The notes: generated from the sequence alone by a model not told the origin. A DNA stretch of 64,000 nt from Alternaria dauci (GCF_042100115.1 NC_091279.1:1612001-1676000), one strand, 5' to 3'. Counted from the stretch's first letter, positions 12,053 to 25,271 are shown. Numbers and translations are program-made.

Positions 12053-12827
12053 GTCGGGGAAACTCCGTCATGCCAATGCTTCAGAGATGACGATTTTTGC
12101 AGGGGTCTGGGGGCCAATGCCTCGCCAAGCCCCGATGCTACCCCTCCATACCTCACCTCAACTCTACTCTACTCTGTCCCCCAACTCCGACAATCGCTAG
12201 CCTCGCTTGTGATGGATCCAGTTCTGATTATCATCATATGGCCTCTTGACGAGGAGCCGTAGAAGCGCCATGGCCGGCGGCTTTCGGACTCTACAACCAA
12301 TGCCTGTCCAGCTCTCAGAATGACAACTGCACCAAGGAGTTCTAATGGCAAGCCCCAATCCTGCAACGCAGTACTTACCGGCAGTGCGATGGCTGCTACA
12401 GAATCATGACCGGTCAGCGGTCAGCGGTGAGGTCACGTGCAGGAAAGTACATCAGGATACCCTTACCAACTATGCTCCAAGACCACTGACGCTCCAGAAA
12501 CACGTGGTTCTTTGCGGTAGCTTCCTGATGAAGGCAGATAGTGCATGTTCAAGTCCTCTTGCAAGTGCTTGCACTGTGCAAAGAATATAGAGATGGAGCT
12601 GTTAACGCAGGGTCCACCTAGGGCGCTGACGAATCAACGGGGTACGGTGACATTCAAACTATGACGCGCTTTGCTCGACATGTCCTATGTTTCCGCGCCG
12701 TCTGTACCTCAACCACAACCCTAACCACCGCCCTTCCCGAAGAATAAAACTCTTTCCGTGCGCCGGCTTTCATACGACTCTATCGCGGCTCCCAGCATTT
12801 TTCGCCTGAAGTCAATTGGGCAATCTC
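12053..12827. other. Divergent intergenic region
   Basis: 775 bp between the DUF89 gene and arsH. It must contain both promoters. I see no repeat, RNA gene or clear operator in it. Confidence 0.4.
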
Positions 12828-13980
12828 ATGAGCATCTGCCGCTCCATTGCCAGCACCGGTGCTCGTAGCACCATCGCCTTCAGACCTCAGCGCTCCTCTA
12901 TACCCTTTGTACGCACAATGACCACGATACCAAATGGTGACCTCAACAATACCTCAGCCGAGCGTGTTCGAGCTGATATTGCTATTGATCCAGCGTACCA
13001 ACATCTCTCACTTGCCATACCTCCCTCAGAGGATGATGCCAAAATTCGAAAGTCTTACCGACCATTCATACTTGAGGGAGACGACGCAAGACAAGACTGG
13101 GTCTCTCAGTTGGAGCTGAGCACTGCGCTAAAGATGGTGGACACACAGGTCCTGCAACGGGGGGATGATAGGCTCAGGGTGATGGTCTTGCATGGGAGCA
13201 TGCGACAGAGGTAAACTCTGCACTCAACCAACGTGATGCTCGAAGCTATGCGTTTGTACGTGCTAATTACACCTAGATCCTATTCCCGTCTACTGGCATA
13301 CGAAGCTAGCCGAATACTCTTCAGGCTCGGCTGCGACGTGCGCATGTATGATCCTACTGGTCTTCCCCTCAAAGATGACGTGCAGCATACACATCCCAAA
13401 GTGCAAGAGTTGCGCGAATTGAGTAAATGGAGCGATGGGCATGTATGGATATGCCCTGAGCAGCATGGAACCTTGGTCAGCAGCCCCTCATAGCACTTCA
13501 TGCTCGCTAGCATGTCGACTGACAATTCTCCCTGTGTAGACAGCTGTCTTTAAGAACCAGATCGACTGGATACCCCTCTCGACCGGCTCTGTTCGCCCGA
13601 CTCAGGGCCGAACCCTCGCGATAGCACAGGTGAATGGCGGATCGCAGTCATTTAACACAGTCAACTCCCTGCGGATACTCGGTCGATGGATGCGTATGTT
13701 TGTGATCCCAAACCAAAGCTCTATTCCCATGGCATACAAGCAATTCACCGAGGAGGACGCTGGAAGTAGGCTGATGCCTAGCGGGAATAGAGATCGTCAT
13801 GTCGATTGCATGGAGGAGTTTGTCAAATACACCATCGTCATGCGTCCGCACTTTGATCTTTTTGGCGACCGGTACAGCGAGAGGGAAGAGAAACGTGCGA
13901 AGCAAGCAAAGGAAGCGAACAAGCCCGCCCCAGACACGCAGCATGCAGCGTTATCGACTAGCGCGGGTCCCTCGAACTGA
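12828..13980 (+). CDS. arsH: ArsH-type NADPH-dependent FMN reductase
   Basis: Flavodoxin-like reductase that moves electrons from NADPH to FMN; ArsH proteins oxidise trivalent organoarsenicals or reduce quinones and protect against oxidative stress. Exons 12828-13210, 13277-13475 and 13540-13980 give 340 residues. The FMN phosphate loop is [19 protein letters not shown]. The core has [39 protein letters not shown] and [19 protein letters not shown], the highly conserved ArsH blocks, and DRYSEREEK closes the domain. Introns are gtaaac...ctag (66 bp) and gtcagc...gtag (64 bp). The first ~30 residues are basic and Ser/Arg-rich and could be a mitochondrial presequence; an internal ATG at 12918 (MTTIPNGD) is an alternative start without it. 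No arsenite pump or arsenate reductase lies next to it here. Confidence 0.92.
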
Positions 13981-14158
13981 TATCAACGGTTCTTCTATGC
14001 ATTCAGCGAACTCTCTTGGAGGTATAGAAACATAAACGAGACACAGGTCGAGGTTGCAGGGTAGCGTGAGAAAGTTAGGCTCTAGAACAAGCCTGGATTA
14101 GCCTCGTCAATCATATTGGGGTAGAGACACTCCGCAATTGGTCAGTGACATACCATCA

Positions 14159-15708
14159 ATGGACATAAGTTGTGGTGGTGCCTCCAGGAAGAGCATTCGT
14201 GATGAACAGGAATCTTTGCGACAGCCAAAGGCGAACGCAACTCCACAAATGCACGTCCGCGCCTCACTACCAAACCCTTTCGAAGAGATGAACATAGAAG
14301 AGCGCGCTGTTGCCATGGAAAGCCCACCTCCAGATGGTGGGTATGGCTGGGTGTGTGTGGCAGCGTGTTTTACCATCAACTGTTTCACCTGGGGTACCGT
14401 CTCCGTAAGTCAAGCCAGTTTATTCAGACCACGATTAGCTTCACGTCTCCTACTTTTGCTAATCGTTGTACTAGGCTTATGGCATCTACCTGTCACACTA
14501 CCTGGATGACAACGTCTTCCCTGAAGCATCCTCCTGGAATTATGCATTTATCGGGGGCTTTAATTTTGCCTTCGCTATGCTCCTTGCGCCTTTCGTCACC
14601 GTCCTCTGTCGCAAATTCGGAATTCACATCATCATGTGCTGTGGACTAGTGTTCCAGCTTGGTGGCTTCATCGCGGCGTCATTCGCAACTCGTATCTGGC
14701 AGCTCCACATTTCGCAGGGTGTCTTGATCGGCTGTGGGATTGGTTTCTTATATATACCTTGCCTCCCAGTTCTCTCCCAATGGTTCGATCGTAGACGAAG
14801 CTTGGCGAATGGTATCAGCGCGGCCGGGTCTGGTGTTGGCGGTGCGGCGTTTGCATGGGGTATCGAAGCCATGATCCAGCGCCTAAGCATCAACTGGGCT
14901 TTGCGCATTACCGGCATTATCGCCTTCGTCGCCAACACCACTGCCATTGTCTTCATTCGTGATAGGAACAAGGCCATTCGACCGTCCCAGCTAGGCTTTG
15001 ATACCAAACTCCTCCAGCGTTACGACGTTCTACTGCTACTCGCATGGATCTTCGTCAGTATGCTGGGCTATGTTGTCCTACTGTTCTCGTTATCAGACTT
15101 CGCGCTATCGATAGGGCTCTCTCAATCTCAGGCCACCGATGTGATAGGTCTCCTCAACGTCGGTACTGCTGTCGGACGACCGCTGATCGGCATATTGAGC
15201 GACAAATAGAGTAGAGTCGATACAGCAGGGGCTCTGACTATGCTGTGCAGTGTCTCTTGCTTTGCCTTCTGGTTGCCGGCGACGTCCTACCCACTAACGG
15301 TTTTCTTTGTCATAATCTGCGGCGCTATCGTTGGGGTGTTCTGGATGGTAAGTGGGATCTAGTGTTTGCCCCAGCTTCGAATGGCCCTCTTACTCGCGTT
15401 AACCAACAGACAATCGGCCCACTTTGCATCGAGGTGGCAGGTATCAAGAACCTGCAGTCGCTATTGTCTCTGTCGTGGGCAGCAGTGATAGTTCCGGTGA
15501 CAGGTATGCACACATGTATCCTTGTCCAACTGCTTACTCATTGATTGTGATAGTATCGGAGGGAATCGCACTCAAATTGAGACGTCCAACATCTTCACAA
15601 CAGTATCTCTATACTCAGATCTTTGCAGGTCTCTCATATATCGTAGCCAGCGGCTTCATGTTTCAGCTTCGTAGGGTGAAACGCCGTCAGAGGTCCCTCA
15701 ATCAGTAG
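14159..15708 (+). pseudogene. Monocarboxylate-transporter-like MFS gene with an in-frame TAG
   Basis: Exons 14159-14404, 14475-15347, 15410-15503 and 15554-15708 would make 455 codons of an MCT/MCH-type transporter. The N-terminus has the family signature PPDGGYGWVCV. TM1-TM6 follow (AYGIYLSHYLDD, GIGFLYIPCLPVLSQWFDRR). After GRPLIGILSDK the frame hits TAG at 15207-15209 (codon 327) and then continues in the same frame with SRVDTAGALTMLC, which is the normal continuation. The stop replaces a position that is usually Phe or Tyr, so TAC/TAT to TAG is the likely change. Later exons splice cleanly (gtaagt...acag, gtatgc...tag) and stay conserved, arguing for a recent loss, an error in the read, or readthrough. 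It follows arsH on the same strand by 178 bp. Confidence 0.68.
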
Positions 15709-16582
15709 CGTATCAGCTTACCTCGTACCCTACGTGATTTCCTCAAGGGATTCATGCGATGTATGACGCATCATCCAACAACCCTTCAATGGGTTTGCAC
15801 GCAAGAAGAACCGGACCCTGAATTTGAGATCCACACAAACCTTGTCGCATGCTCGAGCGCCGCAGACTCATGTCAGCATCGGGAACTGTCAGGGTCTGCC
15901 GCATAGTCACTTTGGTGGTCAGTTCGGGAGTCATGCCCGCCTCATTGAGTTGAGATAGGAAAGTACAAGAAATGGAGAAGCCCGTGTCGCATTCAGAGAG
16001 GGAATCTCAGAGCTGCAAAGACGGTTGCCACATAGCTCTGATAAGTACAGTCGTATCTCGATACGCGACAAGGTCATAAAAAGGCATTAAGACCCTACAA
16101 AAGCGTGAAAAAGATTTCCATGAAGACCTCGCAAGAGCAGTAATACTTTCCGTAATGACATTCCCTTGATGACCTTGTCAAGCTCCGGCAAAATACGTGT
16201 CCGCTTGAATCCACCATCCCGTCACGAACCATCACTTCTAGCTCGGCGTCGATTGCCCTGCGCCGAACACGGTGAAGTCTTCATTATTGCGCGCCCGCTC
16301 AGCGTCCCTAGGTTTGAGACCATACCAGCCCATGAGATACCGGCCTCGGTGGGAGGTGCCGTGACACTGACTGTTCTACTAAGCCTCTTTGATAACCATA
16401 TGTCGTATACTATTGGGAGAGGAACATCCGCAAGCCGACTTTTACAGAATCGCAAACATTCCAAGCGGGATATGCCATGACGTCATCTTTGAGGGTACCA
16501 GTCTGCAACATCCAAGAACATAGGTCAATGTCGCACGTAGGAGAGGAGGCATGAGGCTAGAGCTTTTCAGGATCAATGCTAA
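15709..16582. other. Intergenic region between convergent genes
   Basis: 874 bp between the 3' ends of the transporter and the bZIP gene. Short open stretches occur on both strands without family resemblance. Nothing else supported. Confidence 0.4.
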
Positions 16583-17592
16583 CTACCTTTCGTCCATTAG
16601 TTCCAAAACAAGAGTGTTCTTGACACTACATTCGTTGTCCCCATCACAGCCCAGACTTGCTTTTATCCGTTGCCTATCACCATCGCCGCGCATCTCCGCG
16701 ATGATAGAAGCAGCTGTCTCACAGGAGATCAGCAGACCAGAGTTAAGCGGCTGTTCTTGGGGTGCAGAAGAGGGCGGACAGAAGCAACTGGTAGTGTTGG
16801 GACAGTCGGCGTCTTCTTTTCCGCCGGAGGATGAGACCGAGACATGGCAGGGCGTTGCATCATTTCCTGCTCCAGAACCGCTAAGTGCTGTGCGCTCAAC
16901 CCGTTTACCGCACGTGGGCTGTCTAGAGCCCGGCATTACTCTCGGAACATGCGGAGGAAGTGGTGATGAAACGGTGGCGAGATTCTCGTTCTCAGCATCA
17001 CACACTGCTTGTGGTATTGTGATGTCGAAGGATTGTCGAGAATTCTGAGGGCCCGTGTACGCGAATGGGGACGACTGAGGTGGCGAGTGCGCCGGTTGGT
17101 GAGGCGCCGTTTGGGCAGGAGCTTGGACTTGGGGTTGCGCTGAAGGTGTTGCGCGAGCCTGCGAAACCGACAGCGCCATGTACCCATTAGAATTTCGTTC
17201 GGGAATGCCAATAATGGGTGGTCGCGATGCCGATAAAGCATAGTGGTTGGCAGGCGATTGGTTCGGAACGCTCGCAGAATCGAATGAGCGCAAATACGCC
17301 TCTACTTCCTCACGCGTGACGCCGTGACTGGAGAGAAGACTTCTCAGCCGTGCATTCTCATCGGCAACCTTCCGCGCAGCCCGCTGCATCTCTTGAGTTG
17401 CTGCAACCCCTTTTGCTTCATACTCCTGAACGCGACGCTGCAAATCTTGGACGAGTTCCTTGCGCTGATTTCGCGAGCGTCGCTGGTTCTCCCGGATTCG
17501 GATAGAAGAAGGCGTGTCATTACCCTAAACACCTTTTAGTCATGTTTTGCCCTTGTGCTCTAAAAGCATTTAAAACTAACCTTTTTCGACAT
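16583..17592 (-). CDS. Fungal bZIP transcription factor
   Basis: Two exons (17592-17581 and 17524-16583) give 317 residues. The 12-nt first exon encodes MSKK and is joined through a 55 bp intron (gttagt...tttag), a split typical of this fungal family. The basic region RENQRRSRNQRKELVQDLQR is near residues 13-32 and is followed by a leucine-zipper-like helix (VQEYEAKGVAATQEMQR...LRSLLSSHGVT). The middle is rich in Pro, Gln and Ser. The C-terminus has the conserved block SCETAASIIAEMRGDGDR...CSVKNTLVLELMD seen in this family. It probably acts as a homodimer in the nucleus; such genes often regulate stress or secondary metabolism, but no target can be named. Only about 150 bp of normal sequence separates the start codon from the RIP-altered island, so its promoter may be compromised or silenced. 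Confidence 0.88.
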
Positions 17593-17774
17593 TGTGTAGT
17601 GACTATAATGTGGATTTCGTGACATGCAGGCACGAAGAGTAGTAATAGGTGGGGCGGGTAGGGTTTTGCCGGAGCTCCGAAGACAACGCTAAGGCGACAC
17701 AGAAGTCTACTATAGTAACAGGCATATTTATTATAACTAAGTACTCTATAGTAGGCTAGCTATAGAGGCCTCTC

Positions 17775-17972
17775 TTTAGCTCTAGCCTTTATAGACTTTA
17801 TTTATAATTATAGTATATTTAAAGACTTTTTTTAAGATAAAGCGCTAACTAGGTAAGTATAGGCTTATATAAGCCTATACTTTAGCTCTAGCCTTTATAG
17901 ACTTTATTTATAATTATAGTATATTTAAAGACTTTTTTTAAGATAAAGCGCTAACTAGGTAAGTATAGGCTT
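17775..17972. repeat. 106 bp direct tandem duplication of repeat-unit 5' end
   Basis: Copy 1 begins at 17775 and copy 2 at 17881. About 98 bp are identical by eye, from TTTAGCTCTAGCC to GTATAGGCTTAT. The sequence is the 5' end of the 1.4 kb repeat family described below. Because both copies carry the same C-to-T and G-to-A changes, the duplication most likely happened after the mutations. Confidence 0.8.
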
Positions 17973-18107
17973 ATTCTTGTATTTAGTACTACTAGTATAT
18001 ATATAGTATATTATAAATACTAGATACTAAAGATATATTATTTTAATACTAAGGCTTTTATTAGTATATATAGCTAACTAAGAGTCTTTATAGAAGTTAT
18101 AATTTTG

Positions 18108-19260
18108 TATTTTCTATAAGTAGGGGGGTATTATTAAAATAAAACTTAAGAAAAGGAAAAAGTAGCTATCCCTCTACTTATTAGTTAGAAAAGTTAATAA
18201 AAAAGATAAAGTAATATTATAATTTAAACGCTAGACTAATTAGTAATTTATAGTAGTAAAGCTCTAATAGCTATATATAAAAATTAAAGTTAAAAAAACT
18301 TACTAAAGGTAATTAAAAAAGATACCTTTTAGAAACCTTAGTAGAGGTCTAATAGGGATTACTAGTATAAGCTAGTAATCTAATTATAATATATTATAAA
18401 AGGAGGAGGATATAGTATCTTTACTATAATTAAGCTTACTTAGAATTTTATATATCTCTATAAAAGCCTAACTACTTCTAACCTTTATACTAATACTATA
18501 TATAATTATTTTATACTATATATAACTACCTTATATATAAATACTATATTTCCCTTAAGGTAACTTATTATAGCTATCTTACTAGGCTAGTATACCCTCT
18601 TTAGTAAGGAGCCCCTTAACCTATTAAATATAAATAATATAAGCCCTACTACTATATATACTTAGGAGCTAAATCTAGTAGTTAGTAAAGAGCTAGAGGA
18701 GTAAATACTTCTAATACTCTAAATCCTTAGTAATAGTAAATCTATTAGCTAGTACCTTATTAAGAGGTTTAGGGTTAGTAATATTATTATAAAGGTAACT
18801 TATAAGGAGACTAGAATATAGTTTCTAAAGAGGGTTATAAAGTATAAGGAGATTATTTATACTAATACCTACTACCTTATTAATCTCCTTATATTTAGCT
18901 ACCTTACCTACCTAACCTTTAGTAGGTAGAGTAAAGAGACTAAGAGATAACTATACTACTAAGCTATTAATATTAAAAGAGTACTTAAAGACTAGTATCT
19001 TTAGCTTAAGGAAAAGGAATTTAAAAAGATACTATAAGGATAAGAGAATAAGGTATAAGCTATACTATTATTAATATTCCTCTAACTAAAGCTAATTATT
19101 AAGTAGTAGTAGTAGCTACACTATAGGTAGCTAGTTAGTTATTCTTAGGACTATATAGCTATTAGATACCTATAATATACCTACTATAGTAATCTAATTT
19201 TCTAGTATATATAGGGGCGGTAGTAGTAGTATATAGGTGTTAGAGTATATAAAGATACTA
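18108..19260 (-). repeat. Older, inverted copy of the 1.4 kb repeat
   Basis: Reads as the reverse complement of the repeat: the 3' terminal block (CT-rich end, TACTTATAGAAAAT) comes first at 18108-18340. The ACTAAGGTTT/GAGGAGGATATAGTATCT block follows at about 18330-18420. Weaker similarity to the middle and 5' parts continues to about 19165-19260. It is more diverged than the four forward copies and its 5' end cannot be fixed by eye. Confidence 0.65.
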
Positions 19261-21001
19261 ATATTTTAGTATTAAAGTTTTATCCTCTACGCAGCTAGTA
19301 ATACGCTCGTAAATAGGTAGTAGATAGAAGTAATTAATCTTTATAAAAGTAGTAAATATATTCTATACTATAAATAGAAAAACTTATTAAAAGTTCTATA
19401 AAGGTTCTATAATAGATAAATAGCTAATAACCCCCCCTTTTCTTAATATAGAGTAGAAAGAGTACTTATAAGGAAGCCTCCTTACTTACCCTATATACTA
19501 GTATAAACCTCCCCTTCCTAGAGTTATGGTCCTATTATAACTCTTCTACTTATAGGTTTTACTAAGGAAAATTAAATAAATAAAAATAAATAAAGGAGAA
19601 GAGTAAAGGAGAGATAAAAGTTAGTTTAAACTTATAAAATCTAAGAAACTAAAGTAGTATAAAGGAAATCTTTAGACTAGGTAATATCTTATATTATTAA
19701 AGTAAGTGTTTTTAATAGAATTTAGGTTATAGAACTATAACCTAGATTTTATTACCTAGGTAGCTAGTCCTTTACTTCTTATTATAATTACTATAGCGTA
19801 AGGCTATAGTAGGGGTAAGAGGTATAGTAATATTAGACGCTTATAGGCTACTAGAATAAGAGTAAATATTCCTATCCTAGTTAGTTAGTAATCTAATAGT
19901 AGGCTTATTAAATTCTATAAAGTATCTTATCTTATCTAGTTCTTAAGTAATCTTATTAGCTAGTTAAGCTAGAGTATTAGTATAAGTAACGTCCTTATCT
20001 TATTTATTCTAATCCTTATTATAAGCTAGAGCCCTTCCCTTATTAGTAAAGAAAGATTAATTAGGAATATTCTCTTTAGGTACTACTATAAAAGTAGACT
20101 TCTCTAGTTATTATTAAATAACCTAAGGTTCTTTAACTTTCTTAATAACTTTCTATTACTTAACCTTTATATATTAAATCTACTATTCTTTACTTATATT
20201 ATTAATCTTAATATATTCTAGTTATACTATCTTATTATCCTATAAGAGTTATCTAATTAACGCCTTCTAGATAAGATTACTAAATAGAATATATAAGTTA
20301 GCTAGAATAGCCTACCTAATACCTCTAAACTAATTTAGGTGTCTAGAAGGAGTATAAGGAGAAGCTATAAAGTTTTAATATACGTTATAGATTTCCTTAT
20401 AGGTACCTATAGCTAGTACCTCTATAATACCCTTATAAATTATAATAAACTATAGAAGGATAGTATATTATACTTTTATTACTAGGTCTATTAATCTATA
20501 TAGTAATATTAGTAAAGTAATATAAGTATCTCCTTTCTAATATAGAACCTTTATCTATTTAATATTTAGGTGTTTAAATAAAATTACTATAGGCTAGTCC
20601 TTACTATTAACCTATCCTTTAATATAACCAGTAGAAGAATAAATACTAACTATAGTACGCTAGCTAATATACTCTAGAACTATATTATAAAAACTAGCTA
20701 GAATCTTAGTATAGTTCTATTTATCTTTATTATTAAAAGATACTAAACCCTAGATTATATCCTACCTAGAACTATCCTAGCTAGCCTATTCTAAATTAAG
20801 ATCTATATAATAAAAAGTAGTCTTATCTCCTTTTATTATATACTTAGTATAGTAAGGATATAAAATAAACGTATATTCTTTCTAAAGTATAGTATAGCTA
20901 AACTAGTATCTTAGGTTAGTGTATATAACCTACTAAATTAAAGAGTAGTATATATTATAAAGCTATACTAAGTTCTCTTTTCCTCTAATATAGCGTAGGT
21001 A
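19261..21001. repeat. RIP-altered sequence, not classified
   Basis: 1.7 kb of the island between repeat copies. It has the same dinucleotide bias but I could not align it to any protein domain on either strand. Probably an old transposon fragment. Confidence 0.4.
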
Positions 21002-21016
21002 GTATTAGTGTATATT

Positions 21017-22368
21017 TAGCTTTAGCCTTTATAGACTTTTTTTGTTGTTACAGCACGTTTAGAGACTTTTTTAAGATAAAGCGCTAACTAGGTAACCGCA
21101 GGCTTATATAAGCCTATGTTTAGCACAGCTAGTATATACGTAGTATATTATAAACGCTAGACACTAAAGATATATAATAGTATTATACGCCTACTAGAGA
21201 TAAGATATAACCTTCTAATATATACGCTATCCTCTGCTATCCTCCGCTATCCTTTACTATCCTTTACTATATCTACCCTTTATAACCCTTATAGCCGCCC
21301 TTTATAACTACTACCCTTTCCTAAGAATAACTACCTAGGGCTACTACTATACTTTTAACTTTAACTAGAGGAACGTTAGTAGTAGCGCTATCTACGCTAT
21401 ATTCTTATATCCCTATAATATTTATTTAAATTCCCTCTCCTTAAGCCTAGGATATTAATCCTCTATTACCTATTTAATATTAACTACTTACCTACGCAGC
21501 TAGGCCTAGGTTTCCTACCTAAAGCCCCCCTAGTTAAGGAGAAAGATATAGCTAAATATAAGGAGCTTATAGCTATAGCGCCTATTAAGCTAAGCTTTAT
21601 ACCTAACCTCCCTAACCTTCTTCTACTATATCTATATCCTCCTCTCCTTAATAGTCTCTTCTATAATAATATTACTAATATAGGTATTAATCTAATCCCT
21701 CTTAGATACTCTACTATCCTAGAATATATAGTAGAACTCTAGTAATTACTTATTAAACTTATTATAGACTACCTTAGGCAGCTCTTAGGTATATATAGGG
21801 CTAGTATATTATATATTAGATAGATTAATTAGTACTTATCTAGTTAAGGTTTTTAGGCTATAATAGAAGACCTCCTAGAGGATAATATAGAGGAAATATA
21901 TTATATATATAGTAGTTTATATATAAGGTAAGTCTTAAAAGTCTTAAAGGTATTAAAGCTTATAAGTTAGTATTAGTATAAAGGTTAGAAGTAGCTAGGC
22001 TTTTATAAAAATATATAAAATTCTAGGTAAGCTTAATTATAGTAAAGATACTATATCCTCCTCCCTTTATAATATATTATAATTATATTACTAGCTAATA
22101 CTAGTAATCCCTATTAGACCTCTACTAAGGTTTCTAATAGGTGTCTTTTTTAGTTACCTTTAGTAAATTCTTTTAACTTTAGTTTTCGCGTATAGACGTT
22201 AGAGCTTTACTACTATAAAACGCTAATTAGTCTAGCGTTTAAATCGCGTTGTTACTTTATCTTTTTTTTTATTAACTTTTGTAACTGATAAGTAGAGGGA
22301 TAGCTGCTTTTTACTTTTTTGAAGTTTTATTTTAATGATACCCCTCCACTTACAGAAAACAAAAAATC
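21017..22368 (+). repeat. 1.4 kb retroposon-like repeat, copy A
   Basis: Starts TAGCTTTAGCCTTTATAGAC and ends in an A-rich tail (ACAGAAAACAAAAAAT). Flanks 21002-21016 and 22369-22383 are a 15 bp target-site duplication with one G/A difference (GTATTAGTGTATATT versus GTATTAGTATATATT). The first ~100 bp and the last ~230 bp are the best conserved parts among copies. A run of ACTATCCT-type short repeats lies at about 21230-21280. No open frame survives. Duplication length and A-rich end argue for target-primed (non-LTR) insertion. Confidence 0.8.
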
Positions 22369-22383
22369 GTATTAGTATATATT

Positions 22384-25260
22384 AAAACTTTAGTTAATAA
22401 TCTCTACTATTTCCTTATCTCTAAATAGGTAGTTAAACTAATTAGTAATATTATTACCTTTATTAGTAAACTTTATATAAAAGGATACTATTCCTTAGTC
22501 TTTAATAATCCTATCCTAGTTAAAGCTAGTAAAGTTATATTTATTTAGGTAGTAATAATAGCTAAGTATATTATCCTCCTATTAATTCTTATAGTAATAA
22601 CTAATAAAGAGTATTAAAGTAACTAGGTTACTCTAGATAACGTCCTATTAGCTACGTAGGTAATAGAGCTAGTAAAGCGCGTTATTAGGTATTATACTAG
22701 ATATTACGTATTTAAATAGCCCTATTTCTATAGTAGTAGCGCACCTATAGATAAAATATAACCTATTATAGTTCTTCACCTTATTGCTATCCTAATAGAT
22801 ATTATAGTACTATTCCTTAAAAACTATATACTATTCTAAGTCTTTAGGGGATACTTTCTTCTTATATACCTTCTTTAATAGTACTAGTAGGATAGACCCT
22901 ATATCTATATATTTATATAAATCTACTAGGATTTAAGTTAACTATTGATATATATCTAAATCCTCCTCTTAATACTTATTATCTTCTAGAATAGAATTAA
23001 TAGTATTTATACTTTATTAGTAAGTTAAAGTTAGCTTTAGTACTCTTAAACTCCTTTTAGGAATAATTAGTAATAGAATATTAGCTATTATAATATTTTT
23101 CTTAGCTATTATATTAATTACTATAGCTCTCTTTACTACTACCTTCTTACTAGCTTCTAGTTCTACTATCTTATATACTTCTAAAGGTTTATTAGCTCCT
23201 AAGGTCCTAGCTTTATTTATTACTTCTCTAAGGAAGTAAGTTTCTAATTAAATTATAAAAGCTAGGTCTATAATACCTTCTTTTACTTAACTAACTTTAT
23301 TATTAATAGGGATAGCTAAGTAGCACTTTAGATATATCTTATATCCTTTAGTCTTTAAGTTTCTCTCTTTATCCTAGTTATAGGCAGTAAACTCTATATT
23401 TAAACTAGGTATTACTACCTATATATAGTAAGGAGGTAGCGTCCTCTAAAATAGTAGATAAGATTTTAATTAGGTATTAGGCCTTAGCTTCTTTATATTA
23501 TAGATAAAGTTATCCTCCTCTATCTAGTAGGCTTTATATTCTTAACCTAACTCTTTAATCTTACTATCTCTTAACGCTTTATATTAGTTTATATTAAAAG
23601 TATTATCTACTATAAACTAGTATATAGACTTTAGTTTAGATTTTAGTATTACTTAGTCTTATCTATTAATAAACTAATTATTAGTATAGTTCTTTATACA
23701 GAGTCTAGCTACTATAATTTAGTTAAGGAAAAGTGTAGTATTAATAAGCCTTATACGCTTTAGTATAAAAGCTATATTAGCTATTATCTAGAAAGTACTT
23801 ATTATATAGGACTTCTACTTATAGAGGTAGTTCTTTACTAATCTTAGTTCTAGTTTCTTAATAGTCTTTACTACGCTAATTATTTTAGTCTTATATCTAT
23901 CTTTTATATTAGTTATTTCCTTAATAAGAGGTTAATACTCTATAAATAATTTATATCCCCTATACTTATTTATTAGGCTTAGAAGTTTCTTATATATTAT
24001 TATTACCTTAAGTATATAATTATAGAAGAGCTTAAGGGCCTAAGAACTATTATAGAACTAAGCGTCTACTATTATATATTACTAATATAGAGTATTATTT
24101 TCTAGTTAACTAATAAGATTATATACTAAGTCTTAGATATTAGCTAGCGCCTATTAGGCTATATTAAGAATATCCTACCTAGCTTATATTAGTTCCTAGT
24201 TTAATATTATAATATATTACTCTTTATTAGGTAGTTTAGATATATATTATACTCTAAGATTACTAAAATTAAATAATAAACCTAGGGTTATTAGAGGTAA
24301 AGTTTACTATAAGGAAGGAGGTATTATTACTAGCGCTTTACTTTTACCCTTATCCTTATTCTTATTCTTTAGAGCTATCTATTACTATTCCTTTAGTAAT
24401 ATAGAGTGCTTTAGTATATAGAACTAAGTGTACTAGTACACTAGTAGGTAATTAGGTATAAGAAGCTTTATACTACTTCTAGCTACTACTCTTATATATT
24501 ATATATAATTAAGTTAAGTGTAGAGAGTAGTTTAAAAGAAAAAGAAGGAGATCAGGAACTTAAAGCTAGGAGGGATTACTTTTATCTATCCTATAGTAGC
24601 GTAGAGGTAGATTTCCTAGCTAATATTACCTAGGTAGTAATATAAGTAAAGGTAAAGGGGCGTATAAAAGTAAAGGTAAAATAATAGTATTTAACTATAG
24701 GCGTATATTCTTAAGAGGGGTACTTTATATTAATATTCTTCTTTAATTAGAATTAATAGCTAATTATTAGGGGCTATAAGTTAGCTTATTACTAGGGCTA
24801 TAAATTCTAGGTTTATAACTCTTAGTAGGGGAAGAAAGGAGGAAGAAAGGAAAGATATAATCTATTTATATAGTGCTAGGATAGCGCCGAGACGCTACTT
24901 AGTAACTAGTTATAAGAGATTTACTTTATATAGTAAAGAACTAGACTAGGTATTATTATTCTCTTTCTCTTAACTCCTAAGGTAATATTATAAGTATACT
25001 TAAGCTATTATTTTTTAGTATTAAAAGAGATTTATAATATACTATTATATAGCGTATAGCTTAAAATAGGTTCTAGTAGCTAGGGTATAGAGTTTAGGTT
25101 ATAGTTTATAAACCTAGATTCTATATTCTAAGGGTATAAATAAATTAATATTATCTTAAATTAATAAGGGAGCACTTAAAGGTAGTAAAGTACTACTAAA
25201 AGCTACTCCCCCTCCCCTTCCTAACAGGATAGACTATCCTATAGTCTATTTAGATATAGA
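22384..25260. repeat. RIP-altered sequence, not classified
   Basis: 2.9 kb between copies A and B. Minus-strand reading gives stretches that look protein-like once TAA/TAG are read as former CAA/CAG, but I cannot match them to a domain. It may be gag or other parts of a retroelement. Confidence 0.4.
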
Positions 25261-25271
25261 TAAAGCTTTAG

